In this document: positions 11,920 through 21,903 of the stretch, in pieces | Layout: every line of letters begins with the position of its first letter | Numbering within the stretch: position 1 is the stretch's first letter | NCBI RefSeq assembly: GCF_000172555.1 | Contig: NZ_ABOX02000012.1 | Coordinates: forward strand, 62,001-126,000 | DNA: 64,000 nucleotides | Source of the DNA: Pedosphaera parvula Ellin514 | GTDB lineage: Bacteria > Verrucomicrobiota > Verrucomicrobiia > Limisphaerales > Pedosphaeraceae | Reading direction: 5' to 3' | Position numbers and translations under genes: made by a program | The notes under the pieces: model-generated | The model's database searches: none | What the model was told of the DNA's origin: nothing | What the model saw: only the letters and a program-made list of their open reading frames with translations

Positions 11920-13262
11920 AGAATGCTGCTAAAGTTCCCGGACCTTCCCGACTCCAGTTGCTTCGGGACTATCCCAAAGTACGTCGCGATCTTACACGAT
12001 ACCTGGTTGAGTTGTACCAGCAACATGGCGAGACAGTATTGCTGCCCCTGATTTATCCCACATACATGGTCAGCAATCCGGCTGACATCAAATACATCCT
12101 GGTTTCCAATCCAACAAACTACCACAAGACAGGCGGACTTAGAATCGGCAAGGAACTTTTTGGAGAAGGTCTCGTGACGAGCGAAGTGCCTTTGCATACG
12201 CGCCAGCGTCGGTTGATGCAACCGATGTTTCACCGGCAGAGCATTGCCAACTTTGCCGACATCATGACCAACACCACGCACGGGTGGATCAAGAACTGGA
12301 AGGAAGATGCTACAATTAACATTGGCATGGAATTGATGCAGCTCACCTTGTCCATCGTGGGCAAGGCCCTTTTTAGCATCGATCTCGTCGCCGAAGCACA
12401 GGAGATAGGAAATGCCTTCATCACGGCACAGGTGGAGATTACCCGCATTCAAAGAGGACTGCCCCTGCCTAAATTCATTCGCACGCCTAGTCATCGTCGG
12501 TACGAGCAGGCCAGGAAGACCATCGATGGTTTTATTCACGATCTAATCAATAAGCGACGACGGGACACCAACCCGCCGGATGATTTGCTGACTCTCCTGC
12601 TGGCATCTCGCTATGAAGATGGATCGCCCATGAGCGAACAGCAAATCAGGGACGAAGCCGTAACTATCCTGATGGCCGGTCATGAAACTGTCACCAATGG
12701 CCTGTCATGGACCTTTTATTTGCTCGCCAGGCATCCAGAGATACAGGCACGTGTTTTAAAAGAAATTGAGACTGTATTGGGCCGTAGATTGCCGACAATG
12801 GCCGATCTCCCATCTTTTAAATATACGGAAATGGTGCTCGCAGAAGCGTTCCGCATTTTTCCGCCAGCGTGGATTCTGGCAAGAAGGGTTTTAAAGGAAG
12901 ATAACCTGCCAAGCGGCCTGACACTTCCAGAGGGAAGCGAAGTTATTTTGGTGCAGTTTGTCTGCCATCGAAATGAAAGGTATTTCCCGGACCCGGAGCA
13001 GTTCAACCCGGAGCGATTTAATCCCGAGGTCAAAAAGGAATGGCCACAATTCGCCTATTTCCCGTTCGGGGCCGGTCCCCGTTTTTGTATTGGTGAATCC
13101 TTTGCCAGGATGGAAGCAATCTTGTTAATTACCACCATTCTTCAGCAGTTCAATTTGGAATTGGTTCCTGGACAGGACATTGTGCCTGAGCCGCTGATTA
13201 CGCTTCGTCCACGAAATGGCATTTTGCTGAAGTTAACGAGGCATGAACGCCAAAATCTTTAA
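11916..13262 (+). CDS. Cytochrome P450
   Basis: 448-residue soluble bacterial P450. Seen: the I-helix motif AGHETVT, the K-helix E-x-x-R (EAFR), the PERF meander (FNPERFNPE), and the haem-binding loop FPFGAGPRFCIGESFARMEA with Cys391 as the axial thiolate ligand. The N-terminus (VPGPSRLQLLRDYPKVRRDLTRYLVELYQQHGETV) resembles the fatty-acid-hydroxylase-like CYP102/CYP4 clan. It overlaps the second acyltransferase by four bases and is the last gene of the operon. No ferredoxin or reductase gene adjoins it, so electrons must come from elsewhere. The context suggests hydroxylation of an acyl chain or lipid; this is inference. Confidence 0.93.
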   Translation: MKNAAKVPGPSRLQLLRDYPKVRRDLTRYLVELYQQHGETVLLPLIYPTYMVSNPADIKYILVSNPTNYHKTGGLRIGKELFGEGLVTSEVPLHTRQRRLMQPMFHRQSIANFADIMTNTTHGWIKNWKEDATINIGMELMQLTLSIVGKALFSIDLVAEAQEIGNAFITAQVEITRIQRGLPLPKFIRTPSHRRYEQARKTIDGFIHDLINKRRRDTNPPDDLLTLLLASRYEDGSPMSEQQIRDEAVTILMAGHETVTNGLSWTFYLLARHPEIQARVLKEIETVLGRRLPTMADLPSFKYTEMVLAEAFRIFPPAWILARRVLKEDNLPSGLTLPEGSEVILVQFVCHRNERYFPDPEQFNPERFNPEVKKEWPQFAYFPFGAGPRFCIGESFARMEAILLITTILQQFNLELVPGQDIVPEPLITLRPRNGILLKLTRHERQNL

Positions 13263-13335
13263 ATCAGGATTTCTTCTCTGTTAAATTAAGAGAAATGCCT
13301 CTTGATTTGTTATCGGCGAACCTTATTTTGCTCCC

Positions 13336-16275
13336 ATGTTCGTCACCGAAACACCTGCTAAACATGATCATCAAAGCCGATCCAGCAACGAGCAATCCTC
13401 GAAGGCTGTGCTCTCCAACACTCATTCGCTGTTGGAGCCTGATTCATTTGTTCCGCGGCATATCGGGCCAAGCTCCAATGAAACACGTGAAATGTTGGCC
13501 GCGCTTGGCTTTAAGGAACTCGACGAACTGATCAATACAGTTGTTCCCCAACAGATTCAGCTTAAGCGATCACTCCATTTGCCGGCCTCCCGCGGGGAGC
13601 ATCACGTGCTCACGGAATTAAAAGCGATTGCTTCGCAAAATCAGGTCTTCCGTTCCTTCATTGGAATGGGATACCACGACTGCATTACTCCACCAGTCAT
13701 CCAGCGGAACGTCCTGGAGAACCCTGGTTGGTACACTCAATATACGCCCTACCAAGCTGAGATTGCGCAGGGACGGCTCGAAGCCTTGCTCAATTTTCAG
13801 ACCATGATCGTGGATCTTACCGGCCTGGATATTGCCAATGCCTCGCTACTGGACGAAGGCACTGCGGCAGCCGAGGCGATGCACATGTGTAATGCAATCA
13901 AGGCTGACGGGAACGTTTTCTTCGTCTCCTCCGAGTGTCATCCCCAAACCATTGATATTGTAAAAACCCGCGCGCTGCCGCTGGGTGTGGAGGTGGTGAT
14001 TGGAGATCATCGAACCTTCCCGGTGGATGAGAAGGTGTTCGGCGTTCTCGTGCAGTATCCGGGAACATTTGGGGACATCCATAACTATTCCGAATTCTTC
14101 AAGCAGGCGCACGCGGCAGGGGCTCTGACGGTTGTTGCTGCCGACCTTCTGAGCTTGACCTTGCTTCGGCCTCCTGGTGAATTTGGGGCGGATATTGCCA
14201 TTGGCAGCGCGCAACGATTCGGTGTTCCCCTCGGTTATGGCGGACCTCATGCTGCCTATTTCGCCACTCGTGACGCATACAAGCGACAAATGCCCGGACG
14301 AATTGTAGGTGTGTCCAAGGATTCACGGGGACGGCCCGCCCTGCGCCTCTCCCTGCAAACGCGTGAGCAACACATCCGCCGTGAAAAAGCCACAAGCAAT
14401 ATTTGCACGGCGCAGGCCTTGCTCGCGAACATGGCATCTCTTTATGCAGTTTACCACGGCCCGGAGGGTTTGAAACGAATTGCCCAACGTCTCCGGTTCC
14501 TAACGCAGATTCTGGCCAAGGGGTTGGAACGCCTTGGATACACGGTGCGCACCTCCTCCTTTTTTGATACCATCCAAATTGATCTTGGCAAAAAGACTGC
14601 GGCCGAAATTACCAAGGTTGCTGAAACGCATCGGATGAATTTCCGATACATTGATGCCCATTCCATCGGCATTTCACTTGATGAAACCACGATGGAAAAA
14701 GACTTGGTTGATCTCTTCCATCTCTTTAACGGCGGCAAAGCTCCAATGTTTTCTCTCACCGAGTTGGCTGCTGAGGTGAACATCGAATATCCTGCCACGC
14801 TCACTCGGACATCGGCTTATTTGCAGCATCCGGTTTTCAACCGTTATCATAGTGAAACAGAAATGCTGCGATACTTGCGCCGACTGGAATCTCGAGACCT
14901 CTCCTTGACTACATCCATGATCCCCCTGGGTTCATGCACGATGAAGCTCAATGCGACCGTTGAGATGTTTCCGGTGTCCTGGCCGGAGTTTAATCGCATC
15001 CATCCGTTTGCCCCGGTTCGCCAGACGAAGGGATACCAGATTCTGTTCCAGCAACTGGAAGATTGGTTGGCTGAAATCACCGGCTTTGCTGGAATTTCAT
15101 TACAACCAAACGCTGGCTCGCAAGGTGAATACGCCGGATTATTGGTGATTCGTGCCTATCACCAGGATCGCGGACAGGGGCATCGTGATATTTGCCTGAT
15201 TCCGCAATCCGCTCATGGAACCAATCCCGCCAGCGCTGTCATGGCCGGAATGAAAGTTGTTGCCGTCGCCTGTGACCAGGAGGGTAATATTGATGTCGCC
15301 GACCTCAAAGCCAAAGCCGAGGCAAATAAGGAAACTTTGGCGGCATTGATGGTTACATATCCTTCCACACACGGAGTGTTTGAAGAAACCATTCTTGAAA
15401 TCTGCCAGATCGTGCATGCCAATGGCGGACAGGTTTACATGGACGGCGCGAATATGAACGCGCAGGTCGGCATTTGCCGGCCAGCCGATATGGGCGCAGA
15501 TGTATGCCATTTAAATTTGCACAAAACGTTCTGCATTCCCCACGGCGGCGGTGGTCCTGGTATGGGACCTATTGGGGTGGCTGAACATCTCGTCCCTTTT
15601 CTACCCGGGCATGCAGTGGTGAAGCTCGGCGGTGAAAATCCCATCGGAGCCGTTTCCGCAGCGCCTTGGGGCAGTGCCAGCATTCTGCCTATCTCCTGGG
15701 TTTATATCGCAGCCATGGGTCCCGCAGGTTTAACTCAGGCGACCAAGATTGCGATTCTCAACGCCAATTACATCGCAAAGTGCCTCGAGTCTTATTTCCC
15801 CGTTCTTTACAAGGGACATGGCAATCTGGTTGCGCACGAATGCATCCTGGATTTGCGTGAATTTAAGAGCGTCACGGTGGAGGATGTGGCGAAGCGGTTG
15901 ATGGATTATGGTTTTCATGCGCCCACGATTTCCTGGCCTGTGCCCGGCACCATGATGGTCGAGCCAACTGAAAGTGAGTCCAAGGAAGAGTTGGATCGAT
16001 TCTGCAAGGCAATGATCGGCATTCATGCCGAAATCCAGGCCATTGAATCCGGCATGGTAGACAAGCAGAACAACCTGCTTAAGAACGCACCCCACACTGC
16101 GGATATGCTGGCCAGCGAGAATTGGGACCATCCTTATTCCCGGGAACAGGCCTGCTATCCTGCCCAGTGGTTGCACGAATACAAGTTCTGGCCTTTCGTC
16201 GGCCGCATTGACAACGTTTACGGGGACCGAAACCTCGTTTGCTCCTGCATCGGCATGGATGCTTACACTTCCTGA
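13336..16275 (+). CDS. gcvP: Glycine dehydrogenase (decarboxylating), P-protein
   Basis: PLP enzyme of the glycine cleavage system: it decarboxylates glycine and passes the aminomethyl group to the lipoyl H-protein. 979 residues, the fused full-length form with both halves in one chain. Seen: [21 protein letters not shown] at the N-terminus, the glycine-rich loop [13 protein letters not shown], and the PLP lysine in LNLHKTF (Lys730). The start ATG at 13336 leaves ~25 extra residues before the conserved FVPRHIG. gcvT and gcvH are not in the window. The 73-base gap after the P450 gene is too short for a glycine riboswitch, and none is visible. Convergent with the following gene. Confidence 0.97.
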   Translation: MFVTETPAKHDHQSRSSNEQSSKAVLSNTHSLLEPDSFVPRHIGPSSNETREMLAALGFKELDELINTVVPQQIQLKRSLHLPASRGEHHVLTELKAIASQNQVFRSFIGMGYHDCITPPVIQRNVLENPGWYTQYTPYQAEIAQGRLEALLNFQTMIVDLTGLDIANASLLDEGTAAAEAMHMCNAIKADGNVFFVSSECHPQTIDIVKTRALPLGVEVVIGDHRTFPVDEKVFGVLVQYPGTFGDIHNYSEFFKQAHAAGALTVVAADLLSLTLLRPPGEFGADIAIGSAQRFGVPLGYGGPHAAYFATRDAYKRQMPGRIVGVSKDSRGRPALRLSLQTREQHIRREKATSNICTAQALLANMASLYAVYHGPEGLKRIAQRLRFLTQILAKGLERLGYTVRTSSFFDTIQIDLGKKTAAEITKVAETHRMNFRYIDAHSIGISLDETTMEKDLVDLFHLFNGGKAPMFSLTELAAEVNIEYPATLTRTSAYLQHPVFNRYHSETEMLRYLRRLESRDLSLTTSMIPLGSCTMKLNATVEMFPVSWPEFNRIHPFAPVRQTKGYQILFQQLEDWLAEITGFAGISLQPNAGSQGEYAGLLVIRAYHQDRGQGHRDICLIPQSAHGTNPASAVMAGMKVVAVACDQEGNIDVADLKAKAEANKETLAALMVTYPSTHGVFEETILEICQIVHANGGQVYMDGANMNAQVGICRPADMGADVCHLNLHKTFCIPHGGGGPGMGPIGVAEHLVPFLPGHAVVKLGGENPIGAVSAAPWGSASILPISWVYIAAMGPAGLTQATKIAILNANYIAKCLESYFPVLYKGHGNLVAHECILDLREFKSVTVEDVAKRLMDYGFHAPTISWPVPGTMMVEPTESESKEELDRFCKAMIGIHAEIQAIESGMVDKQNNLLKNAPHTADMLASENWDHPYSREQACYPAQWLHEYKFWPFVGRIDNVYGDRNLVCSCIGMDAYTS

Positions 16276-16290
16276 TCAGCCAACCCGCAA

Positions 16291-17064
16291 TCAGGTAGTC
16301 ATCGGATCGGTCACGGCGCGTACCGCAGCAACGAGAGCGGCAACGCGCGTGATAAGTTGGAAATCTGATGGCGCTTCAACGGTGTAAGAGTGCCTGGTCT
16401 TGCAGGTTAATAAATAGAATGACTCCGGCCATTGCGGGCGGGATCTTGGATCCATGCTGGGTCTTATGATTCCATTGGATGCGGGACGACCTTCGATCGT
16501 GGGTGACATGTCAATCGGACAAACCTCCTCCACTCTGCTGATCATGGATTTTGCGAACGAAGGCTGGTTGTCAGGATTCAACTCATAGATATAAAATCCT
16601 TCAGACTCCCAGTCTTCATGGAGGCAGAGGCAAATATCGAAGTCAGGTTGTTTTTCCAACCATGCAATATGAGCAGCTGTCTCTTCCGCTTCAGGGTTGA
16701 GATACTGCCGGTTAAGATCCAAGCCATGAATATTCTCACGGCTGTTCAGTGGAAATCCGGTGGGGTTGAGACAGGGGCAAAGCCAGATTTCGACATTATC
16801 AGGCCAACGATTTTCCTGGACCAGTTGGAGAACAGCAAGAGGACCGGCTGGTTCGTCGCCATGGATGCCTGTGGAAATATAAATTCGCTTTTGCGGGTTC
16901 GTGACTCTGCGAGTCATTGCCACAAGCCGATAGGATGCAGTTCTGAAAAACACCTCACTCTTCCAGCCGTAATCCTCACCGATGTGTTCCATCTGATCCA
17001 GCAGGCGGGAGATATCAATGCCTTCGCCAAAATACTTTCCCTTATTAATGCCTAAGCGTTGCAT
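16291..17064 (-). CDS. M14/AstE-like zinc deacylase or carboxypeptidase
   Basis: 257-residue protein of the zinc carboxypeptidase superfamily, close to the succinylglutamate desuccinylase/aspartoacylase branch. Zinc ligands appear in STGIHGDEPAGPLA (H-x-x-E) and probably the His in CLCLHEDWESEGFY. The substrate-binding N-x-x-R pattern is in HGLDLNRQYLNPEAEE. The N-terminal ~45 residues precede the catalytic domain, and no signal peptide is visible, so it is probably cytosolic. The gene converges on gcvP with a 15-base gap. The substrate cannot be assigned: amino-acid deacylation or removal of a terminal residue are both possible. Confidence 0.8.
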   Translation of the reverse strand: MQRLGINKGKYFGEGIDISRLLDQMEHIGEDYGWKSEVFFRTASYRLVAMTRRVTNPQKRIYISTGIHGDEPAGPLAVLQLVQENRWPDNVEIWLCPCLNPTGFPLNSRENIHGLDLNRQYLNPEAEETAAHIAWLEKQPDFDICLCLHEDWESEGFYIYELNPDNQPSFAKSMISRVEEVCPIDMSPTIEGRPASNGIIRPSMDPRSRPQWPESFYLLTCKTRHSYTVEAPSDFQLITRVAALVAAVRAVTDPMTT

Positions 17065-17184
17065 GGTGATTCATCTGAGGCAAAACCAGCAGGGTTTAGC
17101 CGCAGTTATGCGGTTAAGAAATAATTCAGAATGAACAAAACCGCAAGAGCAGCGAGCGGCAAGACCTGGCTCAGTGAACCGGAT

Positions 17185-18294
17185 TTAAACTGCTGCTGTT
17201 TTGGCAGTCTCCGCCTGGCTGCAACCACAGGCAGAAGTTTCATCTTCTTGATCAACGAAATCGTGCTTATCCCAGCTAGGGTCAAGACCAAGATCCTTTA
17301 ACATTTGGAGATCCTTCTCCACGGGCTGATTCAAGGTGGTCAAATAATTGCCGACCATGAGCGCGCTTGCACCCGCCATGAAAATCATGCTCTGCATATC
17401 CCGCAAGTTTACGGTACGACCACCGGCAATCATGATTTCCTTTTTCGGAAGGATAAAACGAAAACACGCAATGGTCTTTAGGATTTCCATCGGCGGAAGC
17501 TTCGGCTTATCAGCAAAGGGAGTGCCGGGAATCGGGTTAAGAATATTAATTGGAACCACGTTCGCCCCGACTTCCTTTAATGCAAAGGCAAGATCGCAAC
17601 GATCCTGCCGTGTTTCACCCATTCCGATAATGCCGCCGGAACAAATCTTGATGCCTGCCTTTTTTAAATAGCCAATGGTCTCGATACGGTCCTCATAGGT
17701 ATGAGTTGTGCACTGGCTGGGGAAAAATCGCCTGGAGGTTTCCAAATTGTGCCCGTAGCATTCAAGGCCAGCCTCTTTCAATCGATCAGCAACTTTTTGG
17801 CTTTTGATAATGCCAAGGGAGGCGTCGGGACGGGTTTTCGTGGTTTTCTTAAGATCGCGAATTCGATCACAAACCTCGTCCAGCATTGGGCCTTCATTGA
17901 GACCTTTCCAGGCTGCGACCAACCCAACCGCTGTTACTCCGTGCTTATTTGCCTCCTCAGCAGCCTCTAAAACCGGTTCTGGATCAACGAAACCGTAACG
18001 AGGCGAACCGGTTTGGTGAAACGCGGATTGTGCACAAAAGCTGCAATTCTCAGAGCATGCACCGGCTTTGGCATTCACGATGGAACAAAGGTGAATCTTG
18101 TTCCCTTTGTAATGCTCGCGGATTCTATTGGCCCAGGAAAGCAGATCGAAGATGTCAGCAGTATCTTCCAGAGCAAATAGCCAGTTCGCCTCCTCGCGCG
18201 AGATGGAACCTCCATTCACTACTCGCTCGCCGAATTCCTTCAACTTTTCGCGCGTGCTGCCGTCAACCAATTTTCCAATCATGGTTGACAGCAT
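17185..18294 (-). CDS. bioB: Biotin synthase
   Basis: Radical SAM enzyme inserting sulfur into dethiobiotin, the last step of biotin synthesis. Motifs: the cluster CSENCSFCAQS (C-x3-C-x2-C), YGFVDPE, GLVAAWKGL, YGHNLETS, CSGGIIGMGE, NILNPIPGTP, and the C-terminal MFMAGASALMVGNYLTT. Family conservation begins around residue 25. The longest frame starts with TTG at 18306; I chose the ATG at 18294 (MLSTMIGK), and the ATG at 18282 is equally possible since neither has a clear Shine-Dalgarno. The C-terminus carries ~25 residues past the usual end, including a CGCSQAETAKTAA tail. No bioD, bioA or bioW is adjacent; an AONS-family gene sits at 48800. Confidence 0.95.
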   Translation of the reverse strand: MLSTMIGKLVDGSTREKLKEFGERVVNGGSISREEANWLFALEDTADIFDLLSWANRIREHYKGNKIHLCSIVNAKAGACSENCSFCAQSAFHQTGSPRYGFVDPEPVLEAAEEANKHGVTAVGLVAAWKGLNEGPMLDEVCDRIRDLKKTTKTRPDASLGIIKSQKVADRLKEAGLECYGHNLETSRRFFPSQCTTHTYEDRIETIGYLKKAGIKICSGGIIGMGETRQDRCDLAFALKEVGANVVPINILNPIPGTPFADKPKLPPMEILKTIACFRFILPKKEIMIAGGRTVNLRDMQSMIFMAGASALMVGNYLTTLNQPVEKDLQMLKDLGLDPSWDKHDFVDQEDETSACGCSQAETAKTAAV

Positions 18295-18349
18295 ATCTGG
18301 TGGCAAAATTTAGGCAAGCTTATCCAATCTCCTGAGGAGTGAGTCATGC

Positions 18350-18985
18350 TTAGCGAGCCAACAACAATCCCCGGATGTTCGCTCTGGGAACTGGACCATA
18401 AGAACGACTGTCGATGCTTGCCAGGCGGTTGTCGCCCAGCACAAAAAATTGATTCCGGCCGCAAAGGATTAACTGCTCATGCTTTTGCGAGTATGTGTAG
18501 GTCAGAGTGCCCGGCGAAAGATACCGCTCCTGCAGTTCTTTTCCATCCACAAAAACCTTCCCGTCCTTAAAATGCACGCTCTGGCCTTCGACAGCAACAA
18601 TCCGCTCTACTGAGAGCCCTTGATCGGCGGGATCCTTTATCACAACAATATCTTGTGCTTTTGGAGTGTAATCCCGTAGTTTCCATCGTTTCACCAAATA
18701 CTGGCCATTTTCGCGCAACGTCGGGGACATGCTGTGTCCAACGATCTGGATTGAACCGAAAAAATGTTGATTGATGATCAAATAGCATCCAAATGCCAAA
18801 GGAATTCCGACTGCACAAAGAGCCATCTGCCTAAAGACGTGAACCCAGTTAATATTAGCCCCTCTCCTTCTGCGCTTCGGCAATCCTGGCGAGGGACTCT
18901 CATTTTCCTGAACTGCAACCATGCACAACGGCGTACTCATAAATATCTTAGTCGTTTTCTTTGCCGAATGAATATCGACATTCAT
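18350..18985 (-). CDS. lepB: Signal peptidase I family protein with altered catalytic dyad
   Basis: Family role: cleaves Sec/Tat signal peptides on the outer face of the inner membrane with a Ser/Lys dyad. 211 residues: a basic cytoplasmic N-terminus (PKRRRRG), one membrane segment (ALCAVGIPLAFGCYLI), box B GHSMSPTL with Ser85, box D LSVERIVAVEG, and box E LGDNRLASIDSRSYGPV. In box D the expected Lys (V-K-R in Bacillus-type enzymes, about 40 residues after Ser) is Glu127, encoded GAG. No nearby Lys substitutes. Either the protein is a non-peptidase homologue, another residue acts as base, or a single-base error exists. A start at an internal Met (MSTPL) is also possible. Confidence 0.85.
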   Translation of the reverse strand: MNVDIHSAKKTTKIFMSTPLCMVAVQENESPSPGLPKRRRRGANINWVHVFRQMALCAVGIPLAFGCYLIINQHFFGSIQIVGHSMSPTLRENGQYLVKRWKLRDYTPKAQDIVVIKDPADQGLSVERIVAVEGQSVHFKDGKVFVDGKELQERYLSPGTLTYTYSQKHEQLILCGRNQFFVLGDNRLASIDSRSYGPVPRANIRGLLLAR

Positions 18986-19138
18986 AACGACCAGGCAAAG
19001 TTGAATGAATACGGAAAGCCTTCGGGGTAATTACGGAATTGCTATCTTATTGCTATGAAGTTGCAATCCAAGTCCCTGTTCCTGTCCCGGTTTGTCTGAT
19101 CCAAGATATCCTAACGTGGCTCCATCCGGCTGGACAAA

Positions 19139-19984
19139 TCAGGCAGCCTTTTTCGTTTTATGTTTTCGGGATGGCGATTTGGTCGTTTTCCCAGTGTGAG
19201 CTGCTGCGTGAGATTGGTCCAAACTTTCCTGCAAAACCGACACCAAATCGATGACGTTGGACGGTTTCTTCTTTTTTTGAGTCGGGCCCTCTGGAGGCGT
19301 TTTTCCACCATGTTCAACCTTCTTCTGGATCAGGTTCATCAAGGCGGATCTATAATCATCCGTATACTTCTCTGGATCCCAGGCATCCGTCATTCTTTCC
19401 ACGAGGTCAGTGGCCATTTCCAACTCCCTCGTTCCAACGTCCAAACTGGCTGGAATGTTAAGATTGCCCGGCTTGATCAGTTCATCCGCAAAGTGCATGA
19501 GTTCCAATACAAGTGCATTGTTCTGGGGTTTGATGGCTGCCAGATGTTGCCGGGATTTGATGACAACCTTGGCAATGCCAACCCGGCCTGTTTTCCGCAG
19601 CGCATCTCGCAAGAGCGCGTAAGCCTTTGTGCCAGCCTTCTGCGGAACCAGAAAATACGGTTTATCAAAAAAGATCGGATTGATTTCCTCCAATTTAACG
19701 AAGTCGATGATATCGATTGTCTGCGTAGCCTCCACGTCCACGCGCCGAAAATCCTCATCTTTTAAAACTACAAATTTACCTTTTTCGTATTCGTAACCCT
19801 TTACAATTTTATCCCACGGAACCTCTTTACCATCGGTTTCCGCGACCCGCTTATAATTCACCGGACTGAGATCAGAGCTTCGCAATAGGCGAAAACTCAC
19901 CTCCTCCCGTCGCGAGGCGGGATAGAGTGCGATGGGAATGGTAATCAAGCTGAAGCTAATGCTTCCTTTCCAGATTGGTCTCAT
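19139..19984 (-). CDS. ku: Bacterial Ku protein (non-homologous end joining)
   Basis: Homodimeric ring protein binding DNA double-strand ends and recruiting LigD. 281 residues from the ATG at 19984 (MRPIWKGSISFSLITIPIALYPA), which has AAAGGAAAA ~10 bases upstream. The frame is open a further 42 residues, but these do not look like Ku. Family blocks: FRLLRSSDLSPVNYKRV, DEDFRRVDVEATQTIDI, FDKPYFLVPQKAGTKAYALLRDAL, RQHLAAIKPQNNALVLELM, DDYRSALMNLI. The C-terminal tail is Lys/Pro-rich (SPSRKHKTKKAA), as in many bacterial Ku proteins. No ligD is in the window. Confidence 0.95.
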   Translation of the reverse strand: MRPIWKGSISFSLITIPIALYPASRREEVSFRLLRSSDLSPVNYKRVAETDGKEVPWDKIVKGYEYEKGKFVVLKDEDFRRVDVEATQTIDIIDFVKLEEINPIFFDKPYFLVPQKAGTKAYALLRDALRKTGRVGIAKVVIKSRQHLAAIKPQNNALVLELMHFADELIKPGNLNIPASLDVGTRELEMATDLVERMTDAWDPEKYTDDYRSALMNLIQKKVEHGGKTPPEGPTQKKKKPSNVIDLVSVLQESLDQSHAAAHTGKTTKSPSRKHKTKKAA

Positions 19985-20321
19985 AAACAAATTTTCCTTT
20001 TGATTTAAATGAACAATGACCGGCCATCGGTTCAAGTCCAGCCACAGTCCCCCAAGGAGGAAGTGGCCTGAAACTCTGAAGAAATTGCTCTGGTGTAGCG
20101 CTTGATCCAAATCTCAAGACGTTTTCATTCCCCTCCATCCTCGACTAACTCACCCTGTCCCCCAACTCCGACCCGGAAAGTCTTTTCGGAAAGCGCTCTT
20201 CTTTCACCAGAATCGTGCTCATGTTCCCGACCAGCCGGTAACGGCTAATCGTTATAATATAGCACAAAGCGGCGTATTGCCACTAAGGTTCGCATCGTAG
20301 GTTGCAGAGGGCCAGCAGGTA

Positions 20322-21812
20322 CTATTGAATGGATGTCACGGATTTTGGTGGATGGTCTGCGTACTGATCGTGATCATTTAATTCCTTCCGAAGACGTTCC
20401 ATCTCTGCTTTGGCTCGCTGCACTTCCTTGGCGTAAGCAGGATCGGCGTAAACGTTCTTGAGCTCATGTGGATCTCTCTTCAAATCATAGAATTCCCATT
20501 CATTGATTTTGTTGAAGTAAATCAGCTTGTAACGCTCGGAGCGAACACCATAGTGGGGTTGAACCCTATGATCAGCTGGATAGTGATAGTATCGATAATA
20601 CATTGACGTGCGCCAATCCTTGGGGGCTTTGCCTTGAAGGAGCGGCAGGATGCTTCGCCCCTGAATTTCTTTGGGAACCTCCAACCCTGCGCACTGCAGA
20701 AAAGTGGGCGCGAAATCAACATTGAGAATCATGTCTTTGTTTACGGTCGCCGGTTTAATGTGGTTTGGATAGCGCACAATAAAAGGCATTCTTAACGACT
20801 CTTCATACATGAACCGTTTGTCGAACCAATTGTGATCTCCCAAAAAGAACCCTTGATCCGATGTATAGATCACGATGGTGTTTTCCGCCAAGCCTGAATC
20901 ATCCAGAAATTTCAGTAGCCTGCCAACGTTGTCATCCACTGACGCAATGCAGCGCAGATAGTCTTTAATGTAACGTTGATACTTCCATTTCTTCAGTGCC
21001 TCGCCGGCCAAACCAGGTGGCGGAGCTTGCTTCAAATCCTTCGGTGTAAGATCGCGATCAATTCTCATCGTTGCTTCGGTTGCAGCGCTGGACCTGGTTT
21101 TGTAATCATCATTGAAAGTCTCCGGTTCGGGTATGGTTACATCCTCATACATTTTCGCATGCTTTTCATCGGGTTCCCATGGACGATGCGGCGCCTTGTG
21201 ATGGCACATAAGAAAAAATGGTTTGTCCTGCGGCCGGTTCTTTAAAAAATTAATTGATAGATCGGTGATGATCTCAGTCGCATATCCTTCAATCTTTTTC
21301 CTGTTACCCATCTCGATAAAATCCGGGTCATGATATTTGCCCTGCCCTGGCAACACGTTCCAGTAATCAAACCCCGTCGGGTCGCTTTCCAAATGCCATT
21401 TGCCCACCATTCCTGTATAATAGCCGGCAGCCTGTAACATTTTTGCTACGGTCGGCTGATTTCCATCAAACCGATTAAAAACTGTCACTCCATTGATATG
21501 ACTGTATTTGCCGGTGAGAATCGCCGCCCGGCTGGGGGTGCAAATGGAGTTCACCACAAAACAATTATCGAAGCGCATGCCCGCTTTCGCGATGCTATCA
21601 ATATTTGGCGTCTGATTTATTTTGCTGCCGTAAGCGCCTATGGCATGCGCCGCATGATCATCAGCCATGATAAACAGAATGTTTGGCCGCGCGCTCTTCC
21701 CCTCAGCAGGTGCTGACGATGGGACGAGTCCGAATGCGCCGGTAAATAAAAAGCAAATCAGGTTACACCAGAACCTCCGTTTCCTCGTAGCAAAACTCCC
21801 CAGCGGCTGCAT
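20322..21812 (-). CDS. Sulfatase, type I (exported)
   Basis: 496-residue formylglycine-dependent sulfatase. The signature NSICTPSRAAILTGKY contains Cys91, the residue converted to formylglycine by a sulfatase-maturing enzyme. Metal-binding Asp residues appear in NILFIMADDHAAHAIGAYG and in the C-terminal YTSDQGFFLGDHN. The start ATG at 21812 gives an N-terminal signal (RRFWCNLICFLFTGAFGLVPSSAPAEG), which fits export. The frame continues upstream to 21935 and would overlap the neighbouring oxidoreductase. The C-terminal EFYDLKRDPHELKNVY block is common in carbohydrate sulfatases. Context with an exported oxidoreductase suggests sulfated polysaccharide breakdown. Confidence 0.92.
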   Translation of the reverse strand: MQPLGSFATRKRRFWCNLICFLFTGAFGLVPSSAPAEGKSARPNILFIMADDHAAHAIGAYGSKINQTPNIDSIAKAGMRFDNCFVVNSICTPSRAAILTGKYSHINGVTVFNRFDGNQPTVAKMLQAAGYYTGMVGKWHLESDPTGFDYWNVLPGQGKYHDPDFIEMGNRKKIEGYATEIITDLSINFLKNRPQDKPFFLMCHHKAPHRPWEPDEKHAKMYEDVTIPEPETFNDDYKTRSSAATEATMRIDRDLTPKDLKQAPPPGLAGEALKKWKYQRYIKDYLRCIASVDDNVGRLLKFLDDSGLAENTIVIYTSDQGFFLGDHNWFDKRFMYEESLRMPFIVRYPNHIKPATVNKDMILNVDFAPTFLQCAGLEVPKEIQGRSILPLLQGKAPKDWRTSMYYRYYHYPADHRVQPHYGVRSERYKLIYFNKINEWEFYDLKRDPHELKNVYADPAYAKEVQRAKAEMERLRKELNDHDQYADHPPKSVTSIQ

Positions 21813-21903
21813 GCCAACGCGGGAAGATGGCGGACAAGTCAGGACCTCAGAAATCTGCGCATGGATCATAGTTAAACACCAGACGAGACAAAGTCGCAGT
21901 TGG

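Noticed and set aside
13263-13335. Glycine riboswitch before gcvP
   Set aside because: Only 73 bases lie between the P450 stop and the gcvP start, too few, and no matching core was seen.
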